Source: Gnetum montanum
Taxonomy: Eukaryota; Streptophyta; Gnetopsida; Gnetales; Gnetaceae
Length of the DNA stretch: 64,000 bases
Reading direction: 5' to 3'
Assembly (NCBI GenBank): GCA_015680685.1
Contig: MNCI01007569.1
Coordinates: forward strand, 124,001-188,000
Part shown: one piece after another, positions 1-7,565 of the stretch
Layout: the number at the start of each line of letters is the position of its first letter
How positions within the stretch are numbered: the first letter of the stretch is position 1
Notes under the pieces: generated by a model
Told to the model about the DNA's origin: nothing
What the model saw: the letters and a program-made list of their open reading frames with translations, nothing else
Databases searched by the model: none
Made by a program: the position numbers and the translations under genes

Positions 1-1
1 A

Positions 2-389
2 ATGGAACTACATACAATGCAAATTGCATGGTCATTCCAATGTTGGGGCTTCAACATCATTGGACCTATAATGCCTAAGTCCCCCACAGGGCATAGCTTC
101 ATCATAACCATAACTAAGTATTTCACCAAGTGGGTTGAAGCTATTCCCCTTGGAAGACAACAACACAACAAGTTTGCAAATTTATGCTAGATAACATAAT
201 AATCTATTTTGGCTTACCCATGACTATAGTAATAGACAACAGGCCACAGTTTAGTAGTGCTAAAACTAAAGGCATTTGTGATCACTTTGGCATCAAGCAT
301 TCCTTCTCGTTGCCTTACTACCCATAGGCAAATGGCCAAGCAAAGGCCACTAACAAAGTCATCATCAAACGTTTGAAGAAGATGCTAAG
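2..389 (+). pseudogene. T0 integrase catalytic core, inactivated
   Basis: The frame opening at position 2 reads as an integrase core: WGFNIIGPI, then YFTKWVEAIPL, then after a stop near 190 FGLPMTIVIDN, QFSS and HFGIKHSFS. Integrase inserts the cDNA using a D,D-E triad. Here the first D (normally WGFDIIGP) is N and the glutamate (normally GQAEA) is K (GQAKATNK); both are G-to-A changes. The middle D is kept. In-frame stops occur near 190 and 330. The segment ends where A1 inserted; the rest of the domain resumes at 7028. Family assignment is firm and inactivity is clear. Confidence 0.85.
385..389. repeat. Target-site duplication of A1, left copy (CTAAG)
   Basis: CTAAG stands directly before the LTR start TGATGAG and again directly after the LTR end CTCATCA at 7023-7027. 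A perfect 5-bp duplication is the expected product of Ty3/gypsy integration and fixes both ends of A1. Confidence 0.95.
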
Positions 390-420
390 TGATGAGACAT
401 GAATTGCTCATAGTGCTGGC

Positions 421-537
421 GCCCACGTTGTATCATGGGCCACGTTGTATCATGGGTTGTGATGTATCATGGGCCGCAATATCGCATACGCGATATCGTG
501 TACGTGATATCGCAGTTAGCCGCAATTGCTATAAATA
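421..537 (+). promoter_or_regulatory. A1 U3 promoter: repeated CACGTTGTATCATGGGC, GATATC palindromes, TATA box
   Basis: CACGTTGTATCATGGG occurs twice, followed by a related third copy (423-475). A cluster of ATATCGC/GCGATATCG motifs follows at 475-513, then TATAAATA at 530-537. Transcription would start some 30 bp downstream. The TATA box appears again at 597-604 only because of an assembly duplication. Confidence 0.7.
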
Positions 538-812
538 AGAGGCGGCTCTCCCTCATTTCCATCCCAGTTTTAGTGTAGNTAGTTAGCCGCAATTGCTATA
601 AATAAGAGGCGGCTCTCCCTCATTTCCATCCCAGTTTTAGTGTAGCGAAGCTCTGGCAGTTTGATCCCTCCAGAGTTAGAATTTTTCCCGTGTCTGNGGA
701 CCAGCAATAAAGATCGAGATTACTTCATCATTGCAGCATTCACTTAGTTTATTTNGGACCAGCAATAAAGATCGAGATTACTTCATCATTGCAGCATTCA
801 CTTAGTTTATTT
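514..812. other. Assembly joins: two local duplications around single Ns
   Basis: About 65 bases ending at 578 are repeated after the N at 579 (581-645). The 57 bases at 698-754, between the Ns at 697 and 755, are repeated exactly at 756-812. Neither duplication is in the 3' LTR part that can be compared. Each looks like two contig ends that overlap but were joined with one N instead of merged. Confidence 0.85.
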
Positions 813-994
813 ATTGTTATTTATTTCATGTTATTTATTGCTTTCATAGCGCGGTGTAAGTACGACTTGACTACGAGCATCTACAGGTGTGTACAGCTAG
901 TTAAGGAATCGGTTACTTATCGCGATTAGTCTCTCAACCCTAAACTCCTAGAAGCGGAACGAGTTCGACTTGATTACGAGCATTTAAGTGTGAC

Positions 995-1117
995 TGCTTG
1001 GTAGCCCAGTGGTGTAGCTAGGGGGATCTACGCTTGGTAACCCAGTGGCGTATTTGGGGTCTGCGCTTGGTAATCCCAGTGGCGTACCTAGGCCTATGCT
1101 TGGTAGTCCCAGTGGCA
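995..1117 (+). repeat. Four copies of a GCTTGGTARYCCCAGTGG motif in the LTR
   Basis: Copies begin at 995, 1032, 1064 and 1098, spaced 32-37 bp. Related motifs (CCCAGTAACG, GGTTACCAAGCG, GGATTACCAAG) occur in the LTRs of A3, A5, A6 and A7. The repeat makes a spurious repetitive reading frame on the minus strand. Confidence 0.8.
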
Positions 1118-1464
1118 GTCGTGCACGAAGTCCAAGATGTGTACGGTTGATCAAGGAATCGGTTGCTCGTCGCACTTAGGCTAGATTAGATTTTCTTACC
1201 CTTTTCCTCTTAGCTTAGATTTAGTTAAATATTATTTTCCACTGCCATCAGGAGTAGCATTAGAATTAGAACACATCATACACCTCATCTAGACTAAACC
1301 ATACGTGACATATGCAAAACTAGTCTAGATGGGAAGACAGCGAACTGCGACCTAAGGCTAACTATCTAGATACCACAACTAGTCCATCTGCGGAGTTCGA
1401 CCGGATCGCGCGTGCGACGCTCGTTTCGTATGGTTGAGTGTAGGGGTACCTCGCCACTCATCAT

Positions 1465-1482
1465 TGGCGCCGTTGCCGGGGA
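1465..1482 (+). other. A1 primer-binding site, tRNA-Asp type
   Basis: TGGCGCCGTTGCCGGGGA lies one base after the LTR end. It matches the complement of the 3' end of plant tRNA-Asp, the primer commonly used by Athila elements. Confidence 0.9.
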
Positions 1483-1595
1483 TGGTGCTAGTTATCTAGA
1501 TTAGTTATATCATACAAGGTCGCTGTAAAGAACTTAACGATATATCTCTTAAAAAAAAAAGAATTATAAAAAGTCACATAAATTCACGCACAACA

Positions 1596-3575
1596 ATGCC
1601 TCTCCTACAAGATAATAATAACGCCACACCTAGTGAGGAAGTTCATTGGAGAACCAACGAACTATATGACGATGAAGATTGGAGTATACAACCTGAAGTG
1701 GGAGTTTCCTATAAGAATGAACAAAAACAACGTCATCGTAACACACGAAAGCATAACTTACCCGATGACGATGAACCCCCACTGGCCACTACAAGCTTAA
1801 CGCAAATACAAGAGGCTGTTCGAATCTCACGTAGGCATCGTAAAGAGAGCCGACTACCCAGGCTCGATTTAAACAACTTTCCTAAATTTTCAGGAGGCTA
1901 TGACTTAGATCCGCATCAACATTTACTAGCCTTCTACGATGCCTGCACATGGAATAACATTGATAACAGTTGGCAAAAACTGAAGCTCTTTCCTATGACA
2001 CTCGTTGACCAAGCTAAAGTATGGTATAGATCGTTAAAACCAAATTCAATACGACGCTGGTCAACAATGGTAGAGGTCTTTAACGAAAAATATCAAACCT
2101 ACGCAAGAGTGTCAGCCTTGAGGAAACAAATCCAAGGATGGAAACAAGAAAAACATGAACCCTTGGACATGGCCTTAGAAAGATATTATTCACTGTTAAA
2201 CAACTGTCCAGGCCATGGGTTTTCCGAGGAAAGGCTAATGTACCATATCATTGATGGGCTACGTAATGAAACAAGAGAGACCTTAGGAACGTATGCCCGA
2301 GGTCAACTATACAACCTACGAACCCATCAAATCCAAGAGCTTATTAAGCGGGTAGCAAAAGAAGAAGGAGAAATAGCTACATGGGAGAGTGTTGAAAAAC
2401 ATCAACGGGACCAAAATCTTAACTCAACAAAGGTCCATGATCATAACAAGGAGAGATCAACAAATTCCAAGGTGGAAACATCATCTTTGCCAATACAACA
2501 ATTGTTAGAAGAAGCCGAGGCAAAGATCAATAAGATGTTGGAATGGATGAATCAAAAGTGTGGAGAATATATCAACATCATTGGAGATAGAGTTTTGACA
2601 ACCCAAGAAGCAGGACAAAATAATAGACATTCGGAAAGAAGGAATGAAGGGAATAAGTGCTCAACTGCCAATCATACATATGAATGCAACATATGCCTGT
2701 ACGATCACCCCAAAGGCCAATGCCCAATACTGTTACATCTACATGAGCATTGGGGAAACACGTTACATCCAGAGTTCGTACAGAGATACTGTGTTAGACC
2801 ACAGTGGCAACAATCCCAGTCGTGGGGGAATCCACCCTTAGACTGGAGGCACCCTTCACATTTTCCGAATCCAAATGCTTATAACGTTCAACATCCTGTT
2901 TCTTCAACTGGGCCACCACACTTTATCTCACCACAATACCATTCTTCACAATACCATCAACCCATACCTCCAACACAACCACCACCTTGTGCACCTTATC
3001 CTCCTCCTAACTTTCAACATTCTTATCCTTTCCCTCCTTCCACAATGCCACCAACTGTTCCTCAGGTGTTTGTACCACCGCAACCCATGAACAACACTTG
3101 TGCTGCTGCTACTAACTACAGTGAAGAGCCTCCTCAACATCAAAGACGTCCTTTCTTTAAACACGGCCGTAGGAAGGGACAACATAACTCTGAGGCCACT
3201 GCATCTTCCAACCCAGCACAAGTCCAACAATGTGGTGCATCCTTACCTTCGAACCCAGCGCCTCATGTACCTTCATCAGGGCCACCAACTAACACTCCAA
3301 CAACCACAAGGCCCAATGAACACAACCATGGGAGGCATCAGCCCAATCCTTGCATACCATCTAACGGTCCTAACCATCATAGTGGGTCAACTCGTTATCC
3401 GGGAACTACATCGTATGAAGTGCCCCACTGTGTTTATTACAAAGTGCGTAAAATCCAAGGGGATAAGTTTGGACCGGTGTCAATAATTCCAATATGCAAG
3501 GATCCTCATTCTTCATTTATTAATCCTTGCCATACTCAACCGTTTAGTTATGGGGGATATCCCCCATTTCAGTAA
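1596..3575 (+). CDS. gag: A1 Gag polyprotein, intact (659 aa)
   Basis: Gag forms the virus-like particle that packages the element RNA. The frame is uninterrupted. Residues about 105-240 form the Retrotrans_gag capsid domain (FPKFSGGYDLDPHQHLLAF, WQKLKLFPMTL, VWYRSLKPNSIRRW, FNEKYQTY, GLRNETRETLGTYARG). A lysine/glutamate-rich helical stretch follows at about 245-345. C364, C367, H371 and C376 form a CX2CX3HX4C knuckle, one residue shorter than the usual retroviral CX2CX4HX4C; the same spacing is seen in A6. Residues about 415-560 are rich in P, H, Q and N. The first ATG after the leader was chosen; it precedes all conserved sequence. There is no protease or pol downstream. An intact gag in an element without pol suggests Gag is still useful to its spread, in cis or in trans. 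Confidence 0.93.
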   Translation: MPLLQDNNNATPSEEVHWRTNELYDDEDWSIQPEVGVSYKNEQKQRHRNTRKHNLPDDDEPPLATTSLTQIQEAVRISRRHRKESRLPRLDLNNFPKFSGGYDLDPHQHLLAFYDACTWNNIDNSWQKLKLFPMTLVDQAKVWYRSLKPNSIRRWSTMVEVFNEKYQTYARVSALRKQIQGWKQEKHEPLDMALERYYSLLNNCPGHGFSEERLMYHIIDGLRNETRETLGTYARGQLYNLRTHQIQELIKRVAKEEGEIATWESVEKHQRDQNLNSTKVHDHNKERSTNSKVETSSLPIQQLLEEAEAKINKMLEWMNQKCGEYINIIGDRVLTTQEAGQNNRHSERRNEGNKCSTANHTYECNICLYDHPKGQCPILLHLHEHWGNTLHPEFVQRYCVRPQWQQSQSWGNPPLDWRHPSHFPNPNAYNVQHPVSSTGPPHFISPQYHSSQYHQPIPPTQPPPCAPYPPPNFQHSYPFPPSTMPPTVPQVFVPPQPMNNTCAAATNYSEEPPQHQRRPFFKHGRRKGQHNSEATASSNPAQVQQCGASLPSNPAPHVPSSGPPTNTPTTTRPNEHNHGRHQPNPCIPSNGPNHHSGSTRYPGTTSYEVPHCVYYKVRKIQGDKFGPVSIIPICKDPHSSFINPCHTQPFSYGGYPPFQ

Positions 3576-5330
3576 CAAGCAGGATTAATAAATGTTTTTA
3601 ATTTTCTTTAATTTTGCAACTTTTTGTTTTCCAGTTTTTCATCTTTTAACTTTTTTGTTTTATCTTTTTGTGTGTTTGTATTTTCATGTTTTTGTAAGTA
3701 ATCTCATCTACGAATAAAACACTCATGTGGATCGTTGGTTGAGATGTGTTTTATGTTATTAAGTCATGAGTGATCAATTATTTGAAACAGTGAGCCCACT
3801 ACACCCACTCATCCACTCTATAAATAAAGAGGTTCTGTTCGAGGGTACAGTGATATTCTTGAAATTTCTAAAACTTAAAATTAATTTTGTGTTCATTGTA
3901 CCCAGAATGAAGAAGGATGGACCAAGAGGGAATGATTAGGGTGTGACATCAAGGGGACTTGTGGATTCTCTTTGGTGTCATCTGTGGGTGTTATCATGCA
4001 ACTTGGTTGTACTAAGATCCTTGTAGATCTAATGAAAAATGGGAGTAAGAGTAATCAAAAGGGCACTCGAAAATCAAAAGCTGTTCTAGGGGGTCCCACT
4101 GGAAAGACATGCACCCATGCCTGAAGGTTGGCGGCTTCTCTGGATTCAGTAAAGTGAAAAAAAAAAAAAAAAAAGAAAGAAAAAGAAAAGTGCCATAAAA
4201 CAAAAATCACTCCTCCCTTGTACTAAACGCCAAGTGATCGTACGCCTTGTTGTTATGGTACTCTCATAGTTGTTCATCATGGGATGAAACAATGCGATGT
4301 CACTGTTTAGAAGGATGGACTTGGTCCTGATCTTGGAACGATGGGTTAATGACACATTAACCATGCTTTACACGCAGGATTCATTGTACCCTGAGTTAGA
4401 TACCTCATGTCCCGATCTCTACGATCCCTTTCTCTACTCCGTCTCATCTCACTGTTCGTGTAATTGTAGCTCGTGTCCCGTGTAACATAAAATTTTCATC
4501 TCATTCCGGTGATATTTACATGTGTGTGTTTTGTGGAGTTAGTGCAGATTACATTTAACCCTTCTAGTGCCCACGGACACTTTAAGTGTGATTACACAAG
4601 GGCATAATAGGTTGAAACCTGCTTTGGGGAGGACCCACTTGTGTAATTTTGTTGTAATCTTCATTAATTCTCTAGCTAGAACACACAATCTCTTACCCTC
4701 AGCTTAATTTTTCAATTGATTTTCTTTCCCTTATTACCATCACATAGCCTTTTTCTCTACCATCTGAGGTCCTTATTGATAAATTCCACACCATCATAAT
4801 TTTCGTGCCTTCAAAACTAGTTGAATTACCCTGGAACCCTTTAGTCCATATGTCCTTAGTTTACATCAATTAATTTCAAAAGAAATATTAAAAATTCGGT
4901 ACATTCTCTACGACTTGCGATTGCGCGTCCCTTGCTTTCATATCCACAACTCGCTTGCTGGTACTCCGATTTTCATTCCGTTTGAACCTAGAACCCGGAG
5001 TGTTCAGCTTAGTCGTGGGGGAGGGGGCACATGCCGAATAGCGCATAAATTTTTTGAAATTCATCATTGCCCAAAGGACATTATTAAGGGTAATTAGTTA
5101 TAAAATAAAGAATAAAATGTGTCAAAACCAATTTCATCCCCTTAGTTATACCAGAAAATTAAATTTGGAAACCACCTAAGCAAAGAGGACTCAACACTAT
5201 AATCTTTCGGGACATGTTCTTCCAATAATTAACATCGCACGGAAATAAAGTAAATCTATTAAGGCAAGTAGTAAGGTATAACCTAACTTTGGTAACAACC
5301 TTACTAACGATTGGTCCCGTGTGATTGCAG
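3576..5330 (+). other. A1 spacer between gag and ORF2
   Basis: No coding signal. It corresponds to the spacer after pol in A3, A5 and A6 and shares blocks with them: GTGTGACWTCAAGGGGA near 3941, AAGACATGCACCCATGCCT near 4103, and GGGGAGGACCCACT near 4625. PPT-like motifs lie at 3546-3556 (AGTTATGGGGG, over the gag end) and 5011-5021 (AGTCGTGGGGG). An A-rich tract lies at 4156-4195. The last 30 bases form a 3' splice site. Confidence 0.7.
5302..5330 (+). promoter_or_regulatory. Predicted 3' splice site before ORF2 (branch point TACTAAC, acceptor GCAG)
   Basis: TACTAAC at 5302-5308 lies 22 nt before the AG at 5329-5330, which directly precedes the ORF2 ATG. The same arrangement is at 15225-15252 (acceptor decayed to AA), 32599-32626 (minus) and 43617-43644. 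No spliced RNA is visible from DNA alone. Confidence 0.55.
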
Positions 5331-6013
5331 ATGGCCCCGAAACGTGGATAACAGAAAGGTCCTGCTCAAGGTGTGATCGAACAATCTCGGAGAGGTGGAA
5401 GACAAGATCCTGCCAGATGACATGTAGAACAGGAGGAATAATCATTTAGCGTTCATCAAGAAGATCCTCCTACCGTACGGTCCGGGCAGGCAGACGCAAG
5501 AGATACCCTCTTTGAAAGCGTGCCTGGTACTTAGGGGAAATGTATCAATTTTGGCACAACAAAGAAGAAGGCACCATGGTTAACATTTGTGGTGTGACTA
5601 TTGACTTCTCTGTTCAAGCCATTTCAGAAGTATTAAACCTTCCGAACATAGGGCCAAAGGTTGCTCAGCACCAGTTGGACACTTTCAGAACCGAGCAACT
5701 TAATAAACTGTTGACAGAGAATAAAAGGGTGGCAGAAGAAAAAGAGAAGGCTTTCTGGGTTGCCTCTATGGCACAAGTGCAAACTTACATGCATGCCAAG
5801 GCACTCAAGGCCTTACAAGAGGAGAAACTTCAGGCTGTACTTCAATGCTATCAAATCCCAGACCTGGAGCACAAGAAAAGGGAAAGACACCTATGGAGGA
5901 GTCATCGCCACCAGGAACTACATGAGTTCCAAATTTTTGTAAATATTCTGTGTGTTGTGTCTTTGTTTTGTTTTCTTCCCACACTGCGGCATCATCCCAT
6001 TTTTTCCATCTAA
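5331..6013 (+). pseudogene. A1 ORF2 remnant (env-position protein)
   Basis: The ATG at 5331 (MAPKRG, then stop) matches the ORF2 start of A3 and A5 (MAPR, MAPKGK). A frame of 157 codons is open at 5540-6013. It begins with GTMVNICGVTIDFSVQAISE, resembling the start of the putative plant transposon protein domain (PF20167-like). It then jumps to a coiled-coil segment (LNKLLTENKRVAEEKEKAFW, HAKALKALQEEK), so most of the domain is deleted relative to A3. ORF2 sits where some Athila elements carry an env-like gene. Its function is unknown to me; no signal peptide or clear membrane segment is seen in the conserved part. Confidence 0.6.
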
Positions 6014-6085
6014 TAATCCCATACCTATCCACTGTGTAATCAATGTAGCTTGTTCTCACTTTAACTCGAGGACGAGTTTTCATTC

Positions 6086-6098
6086 AGTCGTGGGGGTA
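6086..6098 (+). other. A1 polypurine tract (plus-strand primer site)
   Basis: AGTCGTGGGGGTA ends directly at the 3' LTR start. The preceding sequence (GAGGACGAGTTTTCATTCAG) is shared with A3 and A6 and, on the other strand, with A5. Confidence 0.85.
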
Positions 6099-7022
6099 TG
6101 ATGAGACATGAATTGCTCATAGTGCTGGCGCCCACGTTGTATCATGGGCCACGTTGTATCATGGGTTCTTTCTTGGTCACCGTCGCGATATCGCGTACGT
6201 GATATCGCAGTCAGCCGCAATTGCTATAAATAAGAGGCGGCTCTCCCTCATTTCCATCCCAATTTTAGTGTAGCGAAGCTCTGGCAGTTTGATCCCTCCA
6301 GAGTTAGAATTTTNNNNNNNNNNNNNNNNNNNNNNNNNNNNNNNNNNNNNNNNNNNNNNNNNNNNNNNNNNNNNNNNNNNNNNNNNNNNNNNNNNNNNNN
6401 NNNNNNNNNNNNNNNNNNNNNNNNNNNNNNNNNNNNNNNNNNNNNNNNNNNNNNNNNNNNNNNNNNNNNNNNNNNNNNNNNNNNNNNNNNNNNNNNNNNN
6501 NNNNNNNNNNNNNNNNNNNNNNNNNNNNNNNNNNNNNNNNNNNNNNNNNNNNNNNNNNNNNNNNNNNNNNNNNNNNNNNNNNNNNNNNNNNNNNNNNNNN
6601 NNNNNNNNNNNNNNNNNNNNNNNNNNNNNNNNNNNNNNNNNNGCGTACCTAGGCCTATGCTTGGTAGTCCTAGTGGCAGTCGTGCACGAGGTCCAAGATG
6701 TGTACGGTTGATCAAGGAATTGGTTGCTCGTCGCACGTAGGCTAGATTAGATTTTCTTACCCTTTTCCTCTTAGCTTAGATTAGTTAATATTATTTTCCA
6801 CTGCCATCAAGAGTAGCATTAGAATTAGAACACATCATACGCCTCATCTAGACTAAACCATACGTGACATATGCAAAACTAGTCTAGATGGGAAGATAGC
6901 GAACTGCGACCTAAGGCTAACTATCTAGGTGCCACAACTAGTCCATCTGCGGAGTTCGACCGGATCACGCGTGCGACGCTCGTTTCGTATGGTTGAGTGT
7001 AGGGGTACCTCGTCACTCATCA
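6099..7022 (+). repeat. A1 3' LTR, with N gap
   Basis: Same ends as the 5' LTR (TGATGAGACATG to CACTCATCA). The resolved parts are nearly identical to it, differing mainly by transitions. The U3 palindrome region differs: here GGGTTCTTTCTTGGTCACC leads into one GTCGCGATATCGCG run. 329 Ns replace the middle. Confidence 0.95.
6314..6642. other. Assembly gap, 329 N
   Basis: Lies in the 3' LTR of A1. The missing sequence should match about 677-1080 of the 5' LTR. Reading frames drawn across it are artefacts. Confidence 0.99.
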
Positions 7023-7027
7023 CTAAG
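7023..7027. repeat. Target-site duplication of A1, right copy (CTAAG)
   Basis: Identical to 385-389 and directly follows the 3' LTR end. Confidence 0.95.
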
Positions 7028-7524
7028 CAATAGTAAATGAGGATGGCACAAGAAACTAGTCTATGGACTATGGACCTACTACACAACATGACAAATAGCA
7101 ATAGATAAGACACCTTATAGCCTTGTTTATGGATCTGAAGAAATTTTGCTACTCGAATTGTAGGTTCCATCACTCTAGGTGTTCCTCTCAAACTTCATTG
7201 ATGAGGTTCAAAACAACAAGTTGAGAACCATCAATCTCGACTTTATAGAGGAGGAGTGCATGCAGACACTTGATCATATTGAATGGTACCAAAAAAAAGC
7301 AATGATAAAGGCACCATCATAACTAGCATTAACACCTAATTTAGAAAGGGGAACTAGTCCTCAAGGCCATTCATGAACCCACAAATAAATTCTTAGCCAA
7401 CTAGGAAGGGCCTTTCTTGGTCACCAAGGCCTATGACAATAGAGCATTCAAGCTTGTTGTTCAAAACAGGAATCAGTTTGCCAATCTAGTGAGCCATTCA
7501 TATCTGAAGTCATACTATACCTAA
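7028..7524 (+). pseudogene. T0 integrase C-terminal region
   Basis: Continues the integrase cut at 389. Recognisable pieces are WHKKLVYGLWTYYTT, DKTPYSLVYGSEEILLLEL, VFLSNFIDEVQNNKLRTIN, LGRAFLGHQGL and SEVILYLTC or, in another frame, LKSYYT. Several stops and frameshifts are present. The order and the LKSYYT-stop ending are typical of the Tat lineage. Confidence 0.8.
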
Positions 7525-7565
7525 CATGTAGCACATCAACAAGGCAGGGTAAGTAGATCATCTGG

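Larger units (their letters stand above)
390..1463 (+). repeat. A1 5' LTR
   Basis: It runs from TGATGAGACATG to CCACTCATCA, with a 7-bp terminal inverted repeat (TGATGAG/CTCATCA). The length is inflated by two local duplications joined by single Ns. U3 holds palindromic GATATC motifs, TATAAATA marks the promoter, and R/U5 holds four copies of a GGTARYCCCAGTGG-type motif. The same sequence recurs at 6099-7022 and in the solo LTR at 19279-20013. Confidence 0.95.
390..7022 (+). mobile_element. A1: gag-only Athila-like LTR retrotransposon, young, non-autonomous
   Basis: Order: 5' LTR 390-1463, tRNA-Asp primer-binding site 1465-1482, intact gag 1596-3575, spacer, ORF2 remnant 5331-6013, PPT 6086-6098, 3' LTR 6099-7022, with duplication CTAAG on both sides. 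No protease, RT, RNase H or integrase is present between gag and ORF2, so replication enzymes must come from another element. The layout resembles known terminal-repeat elements that keep only gag (TR-GAG type), but with an extra ORF2 remnant. CpG sites are largely kept and the alignable LTR parts differ little, mostly by transitions, which indicates a recent insertion. Confidence 0.93.

Noticed and set aside
984-1175. Minus-strand frame with repeated TGLPS text
   Set aside because: Produced by the four-copy LTR motif read on the wrong strand; not conserved as a protein.
1465-1482. tRNA gene from the tRNA-like 18-mer
   Set aside because: Only the primer-binding complement of a tRNA 3' end; no cloverleaf around it. 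The same applies to 38594, 48099, 50629 and 63964.
2875-3486. Alternative frames over the A1 gag tail (2875-3090, 2946-3230, 3100-3486)
   Set aside because: Shadows of the P/H-rich gag tail; the gag frame itself is intact and has the known domains.
4012-4364. F-rich minus-strand frames as membrane peptides
   Set aside because: They run through the A-rich tract 4156-4195; no conservation in the related spacers.
6248-6736. Long reading frames across the N run
   Set aside because: They consist mostly of unknown residues through the assembly gap; the flanks are LTR sequence. The same holds for the frames at 19565-20017 and 19590-20014.
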